Source: Floccularia luteovirens (lineage: Eukaryota; Basidiomycota; Agaricomycetes; Agaricales; Squamanitaceae). Taken from it: a DNA stretch of 64,000 nt. The stretch spans positions 558,001 through 622,000 of the forward strand of contig VSJF01000002.1 in the NCBI GenBank assembly GCA_009739215.1, written 5' to 3'. The translations under genes and the position numbers were made by a program. Under the pieces are notes generated by a model. The model did no database searches, was not told the origin of the DNA, and was given only the letters and a program-made list of their open reading frames with translations. Below, one piece after another: positions 1-10,962 of this stretch; the stretch's first letter is position 1; the number at the start of each line of letters is the position of its first letter.

Positions 1-625
1 ATACAACGGAATGTAGTCGATGACTGATCAACAGATCAAACACCACAACATGCGGTACTCAAGCACTGTGTTACTGTTTTTAGATTCTTGTCAGTTATAA
101 CGCCGCCTTTGATTAGTGATGGATTCACGCTGCCACATTTACCGGGATGATCTGATACTTGAACATCAGGGACAAGACTATGAAACTGATGGTTTATATT
201 TAATTATGTTTTTCGTAAGCTTCGACGCTGATGAGGTACGTTCTGAAAACATTACCATAATCTCTACCAAACAGCTATAAGATGCAAGCTATTCATGTGC
301 AAACAAGCTGTGCATTCTCGGAAATAGCTGTATCTCAGTACTACTTTCACCGCGAGGCATTTGGAGTCGGTCAGTCCCAGAGAATTTGCATAACAGCGGA
401 AGAATTCAGAACATTTATAGGCATAGTCCACCATATCAAACACATATCGGATCAGTTCCACATCTACATACAGGCCAATGGCGGATACATTTATTTCGTT
501 ATGTTTATACATCCCATTCCCCTACATATTTCTGCCTGTGCTGAACCGAGAAGACTGATAAGTATAGTTCGCGCAATACAATATATCAACGCGTTACCTA
601 AAATTTGGGTCCGCAGGATACCGAC
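1..625. other. intergenic, left edge
   Basis: No gene is supported here. Open frames of 80-120 codons exist on both strands but overlap each other antisense and show no signal peptide, domain or splice pattern. The right end is the 3' flank of the secreted peptide gene that stops at 626. Confidence 0.5.
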
Positions 626-979
626 CTACTCCCTGTCCAACTGAGGCCCGCGTTTGCTGCTAGCGTCCCTCTCTCTGAATAGCTGCGGCTCGCGTTTAGT
701 GTCTGTGTCCCTCTCTCTGAATAGCTGAGGTTCGCGTTTAGTGTCGGCATTCCTCTCTCTGAATAGCTGAGGTTCGCGTTTAGTGTCGGCATTCCTCTCT
801 CTGAATAGCTGAGGCTCGCGTTTACTCTCGGCGTCCCTCTCCTTGAATAGCTGAGGGCTTCGTTTGTTACTTGGAACAACGACTTCGCTTTTATCCAACG
901 GGGCGGCGTTAACCCCCGAGGCAATTGCAGAGAGGATGAATAGGGCAGCAAGAGAGATTTTGGTAAGACGAGCGAACAT
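626..979 (-). CDS. secreted Kex2-processed repeat peptide precursor
   Basis: A 117-aa precursor of the fungal Kex2-processed repeat protein type, expected to enter the secretory pathway and be cut into several short peptides. Seen: residues 1-25 form a signal peptide (hydrophobic core, likely cut after SGVNA). A spacer to residue 40 ends in the dibasic KR. Then come five 14-residue units, each of the form xPQLF(K/R)ER(D/N)xxxKR (41-54, 55-68, 69-82, 83-96, 97-110), and a short last unit GPQLDRE. The second and third units are identical. Every unit ends in KR, the Kex2 site. Each peptide would start with E, S or G followed by P, which a dipeptidyl aminopeptidase could trim to expose Gln. The internal ATG at 979 is chosen over one at 1072 because it starts the signal peptide and lies about 80 nt below a TATA box. 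Function is unknown: a signalling peptide or a ribosomal-peptide natural product are both possible. No CAAX motif is present, so it is not a classical basidiomycete mating pheromone. Confidence 0.85.
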   Translation of the reverse strand: MFARLTKISLAALFILSAIASGVNAAPLDKSEVVVPSNKRSPQLFKERDAESKREPQLFRERNADTKREPQLFRERNADTKREPQLFRERDTDTKREPQLFRERDASSKRGPQLDRE

Positions 980-1027
980 GTTGTATATGCCTTGTGATGG
1001 GGACTGAGTATCTCGTTGGGTGGTTTT

Positions 1028-1063
1028 TACTGACGACTTGTAAGTTTTACAAGGCTTTTTATA
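1028..1063 (-). promoter_or_regulatory. core promoter of repeat-peptide gene
   Basis: On the minus strand TATAAAAA lies at 1063-1056 and TCGTCAGTA at 1036-1028, 84 and 57 nt upstream of the ATG. The same two elements occur at the same spacing before the paralog at 2413-2571, which supports both the start choice and shared regulation. Confidence 0.6.
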
Positions 1064-2412
1064 TGTATTCATCCAAGGTCCTATTTGGGACCACTGCTGC
1101 GATCTCGTGGAGTTTTACAAACACTGATCCGAATATATCCTGCGTTTCGAAAGCGCAGAATAACCGAGCGCCCAAACCAACGATTTCCAGGACCCCTGCA
1201 TGTCCAACTTCAGAGATAATGAGTAAATAAGTTGGGGACAAACCTAGCTCGCAAGGTAGACATTATATCCCTTCCCTTGATTGCAGCAAGAACTAATCAG
1301 ACCCGTAATCACCAAGCCACTAGCCGATGCTAAAGCATATGTGCAATGAGACTCTATAGGTACCCATATTCAAAATGAAAAAAATCCATCAAGCTACAAA
1401 GGTGAAATTACTAATTCATGCAATACAACAAAAATACCCAACATAGATGATAAAGCGATCGATACTTGATCCTGAGATTATTGGTGAAGTTTAAGAAAAT
1501 AACAGTCAGTGTGCTAATTAACGTTGTATCCGGAAATCTTACTTAACCGAATGGTGTGTGAACCATTTTTGATTTCACTGTTACACAGCTGCTTAGCGAT
1601 ATTTTCATCCCTGAATCAAGCCATGCAATTGCAGCGAGTCGGTACCGTTGGTACACAAACCGACCTGAACTCCTAATTCTCCCGAAGTGATTTGTGCAAG
1701 GAAATGTCCAAGGAATGTCCATTGCCCGTGTGCCCGTTTGATTCCCCCAGGTATAGACCTTTTCAAGTTGGTTTGCCTCCATACCATTACAGTTATAACA
1801 GAAAGAGCGCGAGACTAGCCATTAATGACAGCACTGCCATCCGGATAGCAAAATCTCCAAGCTCGTTTGATGTTTTTCGCCAAAATTACATGAGCGCATC
1901 CGAGGTCAACGGGCGGTGATATTCAACTTCTAACAGAGCACCCATCAATCCGCTTAGAATGGAGATCTGTAATATACCCGAATTGCCTGTTCGAAAGTCG
2001 TCCAGATTCATTCAGCAGGACTAGGGTACAACAGAACCAATCAAATTAGCATTGCAAACAGAATGATCTTTTATCGAGACCAAAAAAGGAGCTTGTTTTG
2101 GGCATCTTACGAATACACACAGACTTCAAACAAACAAATTTCAAAATTGTTAACATTGGCAACACTGGCTCCACTTTAACAACAAACACATAATATCAAA
2201 ATTTAGGAGCATCTGCAATAACAGCTACCACACCACCGGAAATAAATGCAACTGCCAACAAAAACAAACATATTCAGAAGCACTAGCCACATTAACACCT
2301 TCGGAAACATAACTATTGGCTTTGGAAACTGCCTCCAACCTTGCAAAAATTAAAGCTAGTAAGTACTCGCTCGTGGCGAATTGCGATATATAGCACCAGA
2401 CCTACCATTGAA
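1064..2412. other. intergenic between the two peptide genes
   Basis: About 1.35 kb of AT-rich sequence. Frames of 60-80 codons around 1543-1919 on both strands overlap each other and show nothing recognisable. No RNA gene or repeat is seen. Confidence 0.5.
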
Positions 2413-2571
2413 TCAAACTGAAGGTTTTCTAGCAGGGTCTCCAACACCCTCAGAAGAGGCCCCAACAACGTCTCTGGGTTTGTCTAGCTGAGGGACTGCA
2501 TTGGCCACCGCAGTGAATGTCAAGAGGATGATTAGAGCAGCAGAGGAGATGGCTGAAAGACGAGGAAACAT
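2413..2571 (-). CDS. small secreted peptide, paralog of repeat precursor
   Basis: A 52-aa single-exon frame. Residues 1-25 form a signal peptide closely resembling that of the 626-979 gene (MFPRLSAISSAAL versus MFARLTKISLAAL), with likely cleavage after AVANA. The 27-residue remainder starts VPQLDKPRDVVGAS, matching both the spacer of the paralog (APLDKSEVVV) and its last unit (GPQLD). There is no KR-bounded repeat; the only dibasic pair is RK near the C terminus. It may be an ancestral single-peptide form or a copy that lost its repeats. The upstream region shares a TATA box and a second element with the paralog at the same distance. It is too short for ordinary gene calling; the signal peptide, the paralogy and the promoter are the evidence that it is real. 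Function unknown. Confidence 0.72.
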   Translation of the reverse strand: MFPRLSAISSAALIILLTFTAVANAVPQLDKPRDVVGASSEGVGDPARKPSV

Positions 2572-2618
2572 GGTAAATATGTTCTTGGGTCTGGATTTTG
2601 TTATTGGTATGTAGATTG

Positions 2619-2654
2619 TACTGACGAGTTAGAAAATTATAGGAGGTTTTTATA
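2619..2654 (-). promoter_or_regulatory. core promoter of 52-aa peptide gene
   Basis: Minus-strand TATAAAAA at 2654-2647 and TCGTCAGTA at 2627-2619, 83 and 56 nt above the ATG at 2571. This matches the promoter at 1028-1063 in sequence and, to within 1 nt, in spacing. Confidence 0.6.
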
Positions 2655-4256
2655 CCATATTATTGCCTTCATTAGGGCACTCAGCGCAGATAATGCGCCT
2701 GGAAATTATCCAGATACGTTGTGATATCCGAGAATAATATGAGTGCTCATATACACACTTTCAAACTCTGGGTAAAGGATTCCGTTCCAAGCTGCTACCA
2801 AAGCACCGTTTCAATTGTCGCACATGGTTGTTGGATGATTCATGTGAAATTACGCAGCTCCACCCATTCTGTTTGGAGCATCTGCTAGCGGATAAGAGGA
2901 TTTTATTGGACACTCATGGTGTCAGTTGTCACTATCAGCTATCTCGGAAGCAGTCTGGGCGTATATCTCTTCTTCAGGGTGGAGTTCCGAGAGCCGGGGA
3001 TCCTTAGAGGGTAACTTATCTGTGTCTAAAATATTTATGAGATTTGCAGGAACATACAATGATATATACCGCCTACCCACGAGTATAATCAGCGAAGATG
3101 ATATAGAGCTTGAATCATATAAGCTGCTTAATACTGTTTTTTTTGTACTCATGCAATATGATTCGGTGCTCGCAATAATAAGACTCAGAGAAAGAGTGAA
3201 AAATCCATGTCCTGAAGGAAAAGATCCATGATGTCGCTTTAACATTTACCATCCATTTATTTACCTTGTCAAAAGTCATTCAGGTGACCACTTATGTTCC
3301 GTGATGTATAGCCTGCCGTACTGTCTAACGTTGTTCAAAGTTCTATTTTTAGCAACATTTCTAGGGGGGCGCAACTTTGGCCGCAACCTGGCTGCTGCAG
3401 TTGATTGGGTGTGTCATCTTCTACCAACTCATCTACCATACAGGGCCAGGAAGTCGCAATCTTTTCACAATAATAAAATAACAGTTTCAGACCTGGCATT
3501 GTTTTCAGGGAGTACACTATTTATTCAGCAGTGACATAAGAGAAAGAGTAAATCTTTCGAGTTGGGGCTGAGAACAAACGGTAAAAACTTACTTATTGAC
3601 TTTAATTTGTTAAAAAGTGATCTACCAAAAAGAGTATCCATGGCCATACTAATACATGCAGGGTAACCATGTCAGTCATCATTTATGTTATCTGACGTAC
3701 ATAACATACAATATCATGCTGCACATGGTACATGATAAACGGCCCCTAGAATTGTCATTACATGGGGTTTTGTTACCACACTTAAGTCCAAGGATTTCAT
3801 GTCATTCACTCACGCCACGCCATTATTCGTTTATCTAACTTCCCTTAAAAAAACAAACATATTTCAAATGCAGGGTTGTCATTCCGCGGTATCATTATCG
3901 TAGGTATACCACGATTTGCGAGGCCATTAGAGCGGGGTAACACCTAGCTACATACTTAGCTACATGGCAATATCGCAAATATCTATTCTCCTTTCGTGAA
4001 TGACGATGAAATAATTACGTTTTCTATCGTCCATATGGCCATGGGCGGGTTGAATATGACGAAGCGAAATTGTGAAATCAAATAGGTGAAAAGGATATGT
4101 AACAAATGCTACATTCGACAATTTTGTATTATTCCAATCTAAAGAGTGAGATAACGGTGGTACACAATCAAGCACAGAAAAATGAAATACATGGTTGATT
4201 CGGAAAGCAAATGAAGTATCAAGATAAGAAATGACTATGCGCGACGCTCTTGGATT
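2655..4256. other. intergenic, no supported gene
   Basis: About 1.6 kb. A roughly 105-codon frame at 2922-3245 (minus) contains FPSGHG, reminiscent of a PAP2 phosphatase motif, but its partner motifs are missing and the opposite strand is equally open. Nothing else is recognised. The right end is the 3' flank of the gene ending at 4257. Confidence 0.45.
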
Positions 4257-7200
4257 TTAATCCACGGCCGTTGACTGCAACTCGGCGGTCAAGGTAGAGC
4301 GCACCTTGACACGTTTGCTTCCGACAGGAGATCCGGAACCTTCCTCTAACTCCTGACTACTCCTTTTTCGTTGATGCAACGAGGGTAGGTCGGCCGAGCT
4401 TTCCAAACGTGGACTTTCCACACGTGTCTGCCACACGTCCTCCAACGATCCGCTCTCTGCACGACGTAAACGTTTTGGTGGAGTCCCTCCCCCATGGCTA
4501 TACCGTCGTTCGTTCCCATGACTTTGTTCTTCTAGCTCATCTGACGAACGCTTCCTCGTTGTTCGATCTAGCTTTGGAACGGGTTCGGGGGATGACGAAT
4601 ACCGGTACACTTCGTACTCATCACTGAGTTGTTCCTCCTCCGCATACACTTCGTCTTCATCTCTTTCCTCCTCAGCATCTTCTCCGTCCGCGGTCTGTCG
4701 ATCAAAATCATCTGCTTCATCTTCACCATCATCATCCACTTCTTCAAACTCTCGAAGTTGTATCATGACCGGATCGTCCAGTTGTCTCAATACATCTTGT
4801 TCTCTCGTAGCTTTTTTTGGTGTTGAGATAGGTGTCACAAGCTTTGTTTTTGTGTCTGAAAGCTGGTGGGACGGGACGACAGTAGGAGAATTGGTGCTTC
4901 CGGTCGGCGAGGATGCAGCATTCGCTGCCATAGCACGTTCACATATCTTGCATCTACAATGGTATAGTGGTGCACAAGCTTCTCGCCAGACCTAGCCAAT
5001 GCAAAATGAGCGATTAGCAGCATAAATATATTGATTTCAACTCACAGCCCTAAAAGCCTCCAGACTATACTGAGGTAAGTGCACTGCGGTTACTGGGACG
5101 TAAGGGATAGGTCTCAATAGTCGTGGGGGATCAAGAACGGGAGATACTGGTATTGACACACGGCTGGTATACTCGGCATCCGCTTTCTTCTCTGTTTGGC
5201 CTTCGTCACTTAGAGGTGGAGGTGAGGGTGTTGTGCGCAGCGTGGTTGTGGACAACACCGGACTAGTGGCATTGGATGACCCATCTGAGGAATTTGATGA
5301 CCTGTCAGAAGCATTTGATGATCTATCTGAAGCGTTTGGCGATCCATCAGAGGATTTCCCAATACTGTTTGCCCGCAACGTTTCCTCTTGCTGTAGATTG
5401 AAAGTATCTTGGTTTGACCTTTGGTTAACCGTTTCCTCTTCGCGCCTCCTCTGCATGGAAGTGTCATCGTTTCTCCATTTCTCGATCCAATCAATACCAT
5501 CGAACCACACCCCCTCCTCTTCCCTTAGCACGCGAAGTACATCCTCCATTGTCATCTTCGCTGCTCGCATCGCAGGGTCTTCTCTTACCACACGTGTTTC
5601 TGAGGTTTCACGGGGTGCATTTTCTCGGAAAGTACATTCCAATACAATGCGTCTCACCACATTCCTTAACGCTGGGAGGAGAACAACTCGCATCTGCCTC
5701 GAATGTGCGATGTATGCTTGTTCACATAATGCATATGATGGTGGTACCTCGGCACGTATGATCTCGTCGCGTGGGTGTATGTCGTCGTTATGAGGTTGAT
5801 CTTGATTGAGTTCCTCTGCAGCCCCATTATCAGAATTTTGTATGGGTCGTTCTTGGGTCCAAGAACATGGATGTACTGCTTGTACGTTTAACGGGTGACC
5901 AGGTACCGTATTACCGTACCAAATATCTGCTGGGCTGATCCAGTATCCGTCCAGTATTCGTGCGCGAGCCCAATCACCAAGTGCAAGATCTCTCACACCA
6001 CCCTCTTCAGTTAATTGCATCAACTCTGTATCCTCATCCTCATCCTCATCCTCTTCTTCCTCTTCCTCTTCGACCGATTCTACATCTAGACTCTCATAAT
6101 CTCCCTGTCTACCCCCTCCTCCAGCCCTGGCACTGCCACTGTTAAACCGCGCAGCTGCTAATGCTTGTTGCAACATATCCCCAATGCGGGTATTTTTCCT
6201 CAACCACCACTTCTCCCGAGCCAAAACAATGACATCATTTATCGATCCCTCAGCAAGATCTAAAAAACCATCGACACATTGACGCGTCTCCCAGTCCTCG
6301 CTAACCATACTTGCACCCCCGATAGCTTCGCGGTCACGAGTGTTGTTACACACTCGACGCCATAACCATTCGCTGCGGCATTGTCTACATGTTGCTTCGA
6401 CACCCCGCCAGGTTTCCTCGTCTTCATTCTCCATACATGCAACCAATAAATCGGCAGCTATCTGAGGTGGATTTGTGGCTGTCTCAAAAACTGGAGCTTC
6501 ACGTAAGCAGAGCCCACAAAACGCTCCGCGCCGTCGATCGTGTTCTCGACAAAGGGCAACATGACCAAGGAACGGTGTACTAACAGTTCGTTTAGCGGAC
6601 GTTAGCCCCATAGTTGTTGTAGGTGCATTGATACGGCATACGAAACAGCTACATCCAGTGATATTACGAAAATGACGATATGGTGTCAGACGGATGGGTG
6701 GAGGTGCAGCAGCAGAAGTGTGTGTTGTTGGGTTTACTGGTTTGGGATGAATTACAGCATGATGTGCGAGAGAATCAACGGGGTCAATGAGAGCGATAGC
6801 TTGTTGCCAAAACAGGTGTGTTTCAACTATGAAATAAGTATTAGAGTGGAACAAATAAATATGACGCGAAGATAAGCCTCGGAGGGCGCTTAATGGGGTT
6901 CGCGTATGGAAGTGAAACAAGTACTGACGAGCAAGACTCCATTGCGGACAGATAGACATAAAGGTTCTTTCAAGCTCAGCGGCGTCGCGTAAGGCAGTGT
7001 AGACCATCCTTGGATGCCAGAACTCGCGTGTGTCCCATGTTTGGGGACAATACGAAGTCGCAGCAAGATCCCATATATAAAAAGTGGCGATATGCCTGAC
7101 ACAAATGGTAAGGACCATGATTAAGATGTCAAGCAACGGCCGGGACGAGCAGACAACGCGCGCGTGGCTGCTGCTGCAAAGGAAGGACTGACCTAACGAG

Positions 7201-7290
7201 TTCGTCTGGCAGCTGCGGCCAGGATCTATGGGTGACCTTGCCCTTGTACGCGGGCACATGCTGGTGCTGCGGTGCAGCAAGCGTCGACAT
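4257..7290 (-). CDS. Cys-rich F-box-like protein with acidic tract
   Basis: Exons 7193-7290, 6929-7095, 5046-6826 and 4257-4991 (in order of transcription) close in frame to 926 aa. The N terminus has an F-box-like helix start (WPQLPDELVRHIATFYIWDL, about residues 24-43). Four Cys clusters follow: CSCFVC near 147, CREH...CGLC near 181-195, CRQC...C near 232-245, and CRCKIC at 694-699. The first and last share a C-x-C-x2-C spacing, so metal binding is plausible. An Asp/Glu run sits near 350, and a Ser/Asn repeat of the form SSNASDR near 590-620. The C-terminal 200 residues are acidic, Ser-rich and carry KR-type basic clusters, which suits a nuclear protein. The start at 7290 is the first ATG giving the LPDEL motif. 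No known family is recognised. The F-box assignment rests on one short motif; the Cys clusters may be the real functional part. Confidence 0.75.
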
Positions 7291-8047
7291 CGTGATACGA
7301 ATACGATGGATGACTGTTCGTCGAGCACGATGGTCAGTGCGCAAAAATCGGCAAGTGGCTCGGGGTCACGATGACAGGAGTCGGGAAGATGGTTATTGAT
7401 AATGTTCCCACGCTCGGACCATTTCTTTATACTCTTTACAGCCTCAAGGCTACAGCTCACTCCCATTTCTTTGCGTTAACTAATGCTCGCAATTGTTCTT
7501 TCTCGACGTCAGGTTACCCTTCATCATCATCATCCAGGGTCCCTAATGTTATATACGTCCTATACCCTCTGCAGGCGCCGAAATTAATCATCGGAGATCT
7601 CAAGTCATGTTCTAAGTTAGTCATTGATTAAGTATCACGCTTTCTCAATGTTGACTTTTGGACAGGCGACTTGAACTTCTGAATCCCCTTGTTTCGTTCA
7701 AAAGCCCAGTTTGTTATGTTTCACCACTTACAGTTCCTCTCATTGGGTGCTTTCTGCATCGTAACAGAGTTTACCATAATGGGCTTACCTCTGGGCACTA
7801 TCATGTGATCTAAGCTCTGAACGCGTCTAAGTCTGTCTAAGTACACACTTAGGGGAAACTGTAAGCTGTAAGACTTAATCGGTGAACCAGAATGTTTATG
7901 GTCCTCCTGTCTAAGTCTGCACTATATAGTGTTGTCAACAAAGCAATGGCATCCCTTACTACTGGTGCTATTACATCCCGAATGGTATGGCACTCGCTTT
8001 CCTCGCATACGTGCTGCTAACAATTAATAGACTGGATAGAAAGAAAC
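7291..8047. other. divergent intergenic region
   Basis: Holds the promoters of the divergent genes starting at 7290 (minus) and 8048 (plus). Around 7825-7880 there are several near-copies of CTAAGT/ACTTAG, a short imperfect inverted motif. No gene is seen. Confidence 0.45.
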
Positions 8048-9484
8048 ATGGATTACATTGTAGCGAAGGCACCATTACACTCTATTAATTTCTCGCTTCC
8101 CCCAGAATTAATTACCAAGGTCTTTCTCCACTTCCGTGGATCTCCTAAAGTTCTTTGGTCCAGCTTTTCTCTACGGGACGGCCCACTTCCGTTGACCCAT
8201 GTTTGCAGCCGTTGGAGAGAGATAGCATTGGACACTCCGGAATTATGGACACTCATCACAGTGGAAAGTGGAGGCCTGCCCCGTTATGAACCCCGTCTCG
8301 AGCTGATGAAACTTTGGTTATCACGTTCTCGGTTTCATCTTCTGGACGTTATTATGATTGTCTCAGGCCCTGGGGTTAGAACGCTTGCAAATGAAATTTC
8401 TATCGAAAACCTAGTCATGAGGCAATCGTACCGTTGGAGGTCCTTGGACCTCATTGTCAACAACTATTCGTTTCTGGATAGAATACAGATGTTCAGAAAT
8501 AATCTCTCAGTTCTCCAAGAATGCCATATACGAGAAACACGGCCATCTTTTCCACAACCTTCTCGTTGGCTTATCAGTTTATTTCACACATGTCCGAAAC
8601 TTCGCATATTCGGTGTAAACTCTGGCGACGCTATTTGTTCAGTTTCTATGATTCCCTTCACCCAATTCACTGTTCTCGACCTCAAATGCTCTGGCCTGAA
8701 TTCCAAGCCAGCTTCCGCAAACTCTTGTATAGAAATTTTGAAACGTTGTCCGATGCTGCAGATTTTTCGGGTTAGGCTCGGATGGAAGTATTCAGGTTCT
8801 GACGAAATACACCCAACGGTATCACACTCACACCTGCGAGTACTCGACATCTCTGGAGAATCGACACAATATGTTTCTGATTTTGATGGCCTCTTCAGCC
8901 ATATGTCACTACCCCGCCTCCAAGTTCTTCATATTGACCCATTGGGTTCCCGTTACTCCGTAACAGGAGACACTGTTATTGTCGACTTTCTTGTACGGCA
9001 CCCATACATCAGCAGCTTGGCTTTATACTGTCCTTATGCTCCAGGGATATCGGTGATGGACTATTTGTGTTGTTTACCTGCCATAAAACATCTCGACCTT
9101 TGTATCCGCGACCAAAGCGCACTTTTTATTGCAGGCCAGCTCATGTCCAACTGTCCGTACAAACTCCCAAAGTTGTATTACTATGTTTGCACGGACTCCG
9201 CGCACCACATAACCACCACTCTCCTCAACAAGCTAGCAGGACAGCAAATAGCAAAATTACGAAATGGGGCCTGGGAATTAATGTCCGATGAAGAATTAAT
9301 TGTGGAAGGTACTGTTCGTGATGAGGATGACGACCGGTTTGTTCATCGCATGGCGGAAGATGACTTCGGCCCTGACAACACGCCTACTTCACAAAGAAGC
9401 CTCGAGTTTGCTAATATGATCCTCTACATTAATTCGGGTATATCTGAAAAGTCTAGCGAGTGGAAATGCGAAAGTGACACGTAG
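8048..9484 (+). CDS. F-box protein with leucine-rich region
   Basis: A single-exon frame of 478 aa. The F-box lies at about residues 13-60: LPPELITKVFLHF, then a spacer, then LTHVCSRWREIALDTPELWT, the usual agaric layout in which the SSRW/CSRW Trp is followed by TPxLW. The rest, to about residue 420, has irregular leucine-rich segments (for example LRVLDISG and LQVLHIDPLG) of the type that forms an LRR-like solenoid. The C terminus is acidic (DEDDDR). F-box proteins join SCF ubiquitin ligases through Skp1, and the LRR part would select the substrate, which cannot be predicted. Such proteins are highly expanded in mushrooms and often lineage-specific. It lacks introns, unlike most neighbours. 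Confidence 0.85.
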   Translation: MDYIVAKAPLHSINFSLPPELITKVFLHFRGSPKVLWSSFSLRDGPLPLTHVCSRWREIALDTPELWTLITVESGGLPRYEPRLELMKLWLSRSRFHLLDVIMIVSGPGVRTLANEISIENLVMRQSYRWRSLDLIVNNYSFLDRIQMFRNNLSVLQECHIRETRPSFPQPSRWLISLFHTCPKLRIFGVNSGDAICSVSMIPFTQFTVLDLKCSGLNSKPASANSCIEILKRCPMLQIFRVRLGWKYSGSDEIHPTVSHSHLRVLDISGESTQYVSDFDGLFSHMSLPRLQVLHIDPLGSRYSVTGDTVIVDFLVRHPYISSLALYCPYAPGISVMDYLCCLPAIKHLDLCIRDQSALFIAGQLMSNCPYKLPKLYYYVCTDSAHHITTTLLNKLAGQQIAKLRNGAWELMSDEELIVEGTVRDEDDDRFVHRMAEDDFGPDNTPTSQRSLEFANMILYINSGISEKSSEWKCESDT

Positions 9485-10169
9485 GTATATATTGCAGCGG
9501 ACATTGTATCAGAGTGTAGTAACCTAACGATATTTCATACCACCTCATACACTCCCATATTGTGGTTCCAAATATACAGATGTATTGCAGCCACCATTGC
9601 TGTATAACAAGGTGCCTCAGACTTTGTATTTATAACCATGAATATATAAGGCGACGACACAGGGTCATAAGCATCCCCCAAGACTCCAGAAGTTAGGCTG
9701 ATCTGTGACTACAAGTGTCATAACAAAAAAATTTAAGGCGGGATTGAGCCAGACTGTTGGTTCATAATATACTGACGTTTCAGGAAGCCAACAAGCCGCC
9801 AGAGTTTCAAATTTCAACGTTTCAACGCCTACTCGACCAATATGGATTCAGTATTGCCTAACATCGTCGAGGCACCTGAAAGCTATAATTCACAGTCAGG
9901 CGAGTTATTGCTGCCTCCTCATCTCCAAACTGTCTCGCGTTTTTAAAACCGGTTGAAGTAATTTCCTGTGCCCGGGTGCTGACTTTAGGCCGCGGACTTG
10001 GAAATAAGGTGTCCTGCCGAATCCTACTTTGTATCTCCGCTTGATGGGGATCAACCGCCGTCGGCGAAGATGATGCTGTTGAACCCCATAAATTTGATGC
10101 TACAAGTATCTTGACATCGAAAAACCAAGGCAGAAACTCAGAAAGTACAATATCCCCCCGAGTCTCACC
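9485..10169. other. intergenic
   Basis: 3' flank of the F-box gene and 5' flank of the CFEM gene. No coding, RNA or repeat feature is recognised. Confidence 0.5.
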
Positions 10170-10962
10170 ATGTTAATGCAATTTGGCTTGTCTTTAATTC
10201 TTTTCCTTCAGTCAACAGTGCTGGTGTGGGCCCAAAATGCTCCGACTCCATCCTTGGTTCCACCTTCGACCTTTCCGACTATTTTGCAGCCAAGTTCTAC
10301 AACGGCATCCGTAAACTCTTCAAGTGCTGCAAGTGTAAGTGGAACACCAACAACTAGTGCAAACTTCCCAAGTTTGAGCGGATTTTCTGATTGCGGTGAG
10401 TCTTTCATTCCGGAATTTTTCATCGTGTTCTGAAGCCGCAACCAAAGTTACAACGTGTTTCACAATGGGTATCGCAGCCGCTAACTGCTCAAGTGTGATC
10501 GCGGTGGATTGCTTTTGTAAAAGGTAAGTTATTACTCGTTCTGAAACGCGTTGTCACGCGATTTAACTTGTCTATAGCTCGAATTTCACCAGCACCGTTG
10601 TTAATTGTATATCAACACAATGTTCTTCAGAGCTTAAAACAGTGGAGCAACTGTCTCAGCGATTCTGCAATCTTGCTAGCGGAACACCTACCCTCACTTT
10701 CCCTTCTCCAACATCCTTAACAACATCTTCGATCTCTACCTCTTCCAGCGCGTCTTCAGTGTCTTTGTCTACGTCAAATTCTACATCAACAACTGTTACA
10801 TCATCAACAAATCAGACCGCGTCAGCAAGTAATACACCAGCTGTTCCAAATGGTGCCATGGGGTACAAGGGCGGAATTCTAGAAACTTTTGAGTTGTTAG
10901 CCACTTTGTGGACTTTCTTCGGCATAACTGGTGTCATTATTAGTGGGTATTTTATAATCTGA
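10170..10962 (+). CDS. CFEM-domain cell-surface protein
   Basis: Three exons (10170-10395, 10436-10523, 10578-10962) close to 232 aa. Residues 1-21 are a signal peptide ending VWAQ. A Ser/Thr/Pro-rich stretch to about 70 leads into a CFEM domain with eight cysteines in the expected order: DC, TCF, NCSS, VDCFC, NCIS, QCSS and a final FC (about residues 75-136). A second Ser/Thr-rich mucin-like stretch follows, then a hydrophobic C-terminal segment (about 207-232) preceded by NGA, which could be a GPI attachment signal or a plain membrane anchor. CFEM proteins are fungal extracellular or wall proteins used in haem capture, adhesion or host interaction. Intron 1 is only 40 nt, but it restores the frame exactly. 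The aspartate before the first Cys, at the position of the haem-ligand Asp in some CFEM proteins, is present here (SDC), though its role in this protein is inferred. Confidence 0.88.

Noticed and set aside
598..951. 117-codon frame overlapping the repeat peptide gene in another frame
   Set aside because: The 42-bp repeat period is a multiple of three, so all frames stay open; only the 626-979 frame has a signal peptide and KR sites.
2922..3245. Minus-strand frame containing FPSGHG, like a PAP2 phosphatase motif
   Set aside because: The KxxxxxxRP and SRxxxxxH motifs are absent, the frame is too short for the fold, and the opposite strand is equally open.
5233..5793. 186-codon plus-strand frame
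   Set aside because: Antisense to the well-supported Cys-rich protein gene; an acidic/Ser-rich codon pattern keeps the other strand open.
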